Shown here in pieces: positions 6,378-7,284 of a stretch of DNA of 7,284 nt. The notes under the pieces are model-generated. The model did not search any database. It was not told where the DNA came from and worked only from the letters and a program-made list of their open reading frames with translations. The stretch's first letter is position 1. Every line of letters begins with the position of its first letter. The stretch is from Mycobacterium sp. (GTDB lineage Bacteria > Actinomycetota > Actinomycetes > Mycobacteriales > Mycobacteriaceae), in assembly GCA_019246375.1 (NCBI GenBank), contig JAFAQO010000112.1, forward strand, positions 1-7,284, written 5' to 3'. Position numbers and translations under genes: made by a program.

Positions 6378-7284
6378 AGCAGACCTAGGTCGGCGACCGG
6401 CACGTCAATCGTGGTGCTGGTCTTCTGGATCGCGGGCACCAGCATGTCGTGCGGCAAACCGGCGAGGAAACCGTCGACAACGCGTTCGAAGTTCGAGATC
6501 AGTCCTTCGATCTGGTTGGACAGCCGCATGTATTCAAAACCTCGTGCGTGCAGTCCTTTCTGCTGTCGAGGCAGGTTGGAGAAATCCTGGGCGGGAATGG
6601 GCGGCCAGCGCGGGTCGTCCGGCGCCATCGGCTCCGGGGGCGTGGGCTTGCCCGCTGAACGGTCCGACGGAAATCGGGTCAGCGACCAGATCTCGAACAG
6701 CGTCTCCTCGGGTCCGAGCGGGCGGATCCGATACGACGAGGCGCTGCTGTAGGTGGGTAACAGGAAGTAGTGCGGGAAGCAGAACCCGATCGCGTCGGTG
6801 ATTCCGCGCCGGTCCAGGTCGTTGAGGTCGGGGATGTCGCTGCCCCGGGCTCGATGCCAGCTGACGACCGCGTCGTTGAGCGTGCTGCGCCAGATGGCCA
6901 TCGCCGCAGCCGGATCCGCCGGCAGCTCGATGTTCTGCAAGCCCTCCGCAATGCGGATGTCGTTCTCGTGCGTCATGCCGCCCATGCCCGCGCCGAGCGT
7001 GCGCATGAAGTACAGGCTCGTCTGGATGACATCCTGCCCCGAGCGACCCGACGACGGCAGCAGCTGGGGATGGGTCTGCGGCACATGGTAGCCCTCCATG
7101 AATGCCGCCGTCGCCAGCTTCCAGTTCACCGGAAGCAGGCACGCCTGCCACCACTCGGTGCGCAGCGCCTCCACCTTCCAGGCGTCATAGACCGATGCGA
7201 ACGGCTCCTGGCAATCGCGTAAGGCGGGAGCGTCGTCATCGAGGTTGATCCACGCGCACCCACCCCACAGCTCACATCTGACCG
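6374..7284 (-). CDS. Rieske non-heme iron oxygenase, alpha subunit, catalytic domain (5'-partial)
   Basis: Catalytic part of a ring-hydroxylating oxygenase large subunit (PF00848 type). It would add oxygen to a ring using electrons from a partner reductase or ferredoxin. The frame is open from the right edge to the TGA at 6376-6374, giving 302 visible residues. A GTG at 7174 is internal, because the 36 codons before it read as family sequence (ELWGGCAWINLDDDAPAL). The N-terminal Rieske [2Fe-2S] domain (CxH...CxxH) must lie beyond the window. The mononuclear iron motif is clear: NWKLATAAFMEGYHVPQTHP, with His66 and His71 (visible numbering) as iron ligands. Asp233 in PAQDFSNL is the likely third ligand. 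This pattern differs from KshA, which as I recall has DMAHFFYIH. No reductase, ferredoxin or beta subunit is in view. Its stop overlaps the dehydrogenase start (ATGA), so it is the upstream gene of a two-gene operon whose promoter is outside the window. Confidence 0.9.
   Translation of the reverse strand, partial: VRCELWGGCAWINLDDDAPALRDCQEPFASVYDAWKVEALRTEWWQACLLPVNWKLATAAFMEGYHVPQTHPQLLPSSGRSGQDVIQTSLYFMRTLGAGMGGMTHENDIRIAEGLQNIELPADPAAAMAIWRSTLNDAVVSWHRARGSDIPDLNDLDRRGITDAIGFCFPHYFLLPTYSSASSYRIRPLGPEETLFEIWSLTRFPSDRSAGKPTPPEPMAPDDPRWPPIPAQDFSNLPRQQKGLHARGFEYMRLSNQIEGLISNFERVVDGFLAGLPHDMLVPAIQKTSTTIDVPVADLGLL

Noticed and set aside
6374..7284. Assignment of the Rieske protein as KshA (3-ketosteroid 9-alpha-hydroxylase)
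   Set aside because: The iron motif EGYHVPQTHP is of the ring-hydroxylating dioxygenase alpha type and does not match the KshA pattern I recall; only the KstD-like partner suggests steroids.

Overview
The window looks like chromosomal DNA from a high-GC actinobacterium, most likely Mycobacterium or a close relative. The basis is the base composition, the strong G/C preference at third codon positions, the use of GTG/TTG-type starts, and the mix of gene families: acyl-CoA synthetase, TetR, amidohydrolase_2, crotonase, KstD-like flavoprotein and Rieske oxygenase. The genus is an inference. No RNA genes, insertion sequences, CRISPR arrays or phage genes were seen, and no gap between genes exceeds about 115 bases.

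Layout. Four genes run rightward: (1) an acyl-CoA synthetase cut by the left edge (to 1348); (2) a TetR-type regulator carrying an extra C-terminal hotdog (PaaI-like thioesterase) domain (1447-2475); (3) an amidohydrolase_2/ACMSD-like protein (2589-3782); (4) a crotonase-fold protein annotated by family as enoyl-CoA hydratase (3814-4662). Two genes run leftward and meet them tail to tail with a 14-base gap: a KstD-like FAD dehydrogenase (6377-4677) and, upstream of it and overlapping by ATGA, the catalytic part of a Rieske ring-hydroxylating oxygenase alpha subunit that runs off the right edge.

How the genes may work together (inference). The set resembles a catabolic locus for a cyclic carboxylic acid, such as a steroid, terpenoid or aromatic-like compound. 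The ligase would make the CoA thioester, the Rieske enzyme and the KstD-like dehydrogenase would oxidise the ring, and the crotonase and amidohydrolase would carry out ring opening, hydration, hydrolysis or decarboxylation. The substrate cannot be read from the sequence.

The most distinctive points are: the TetR-hotdog fusion, which could be an acyl-CoA-sensing repressor analogous in logic to FapR; a 7+5+7 palindrome (GTGGTAA-N5-TTACCAC) just downstream of that regulator and in front of the amidohydrolase, with a degenerate copy in front of the regulator itself; and a crotonase in which both positions of the classical catalytic glutamates are replaced.
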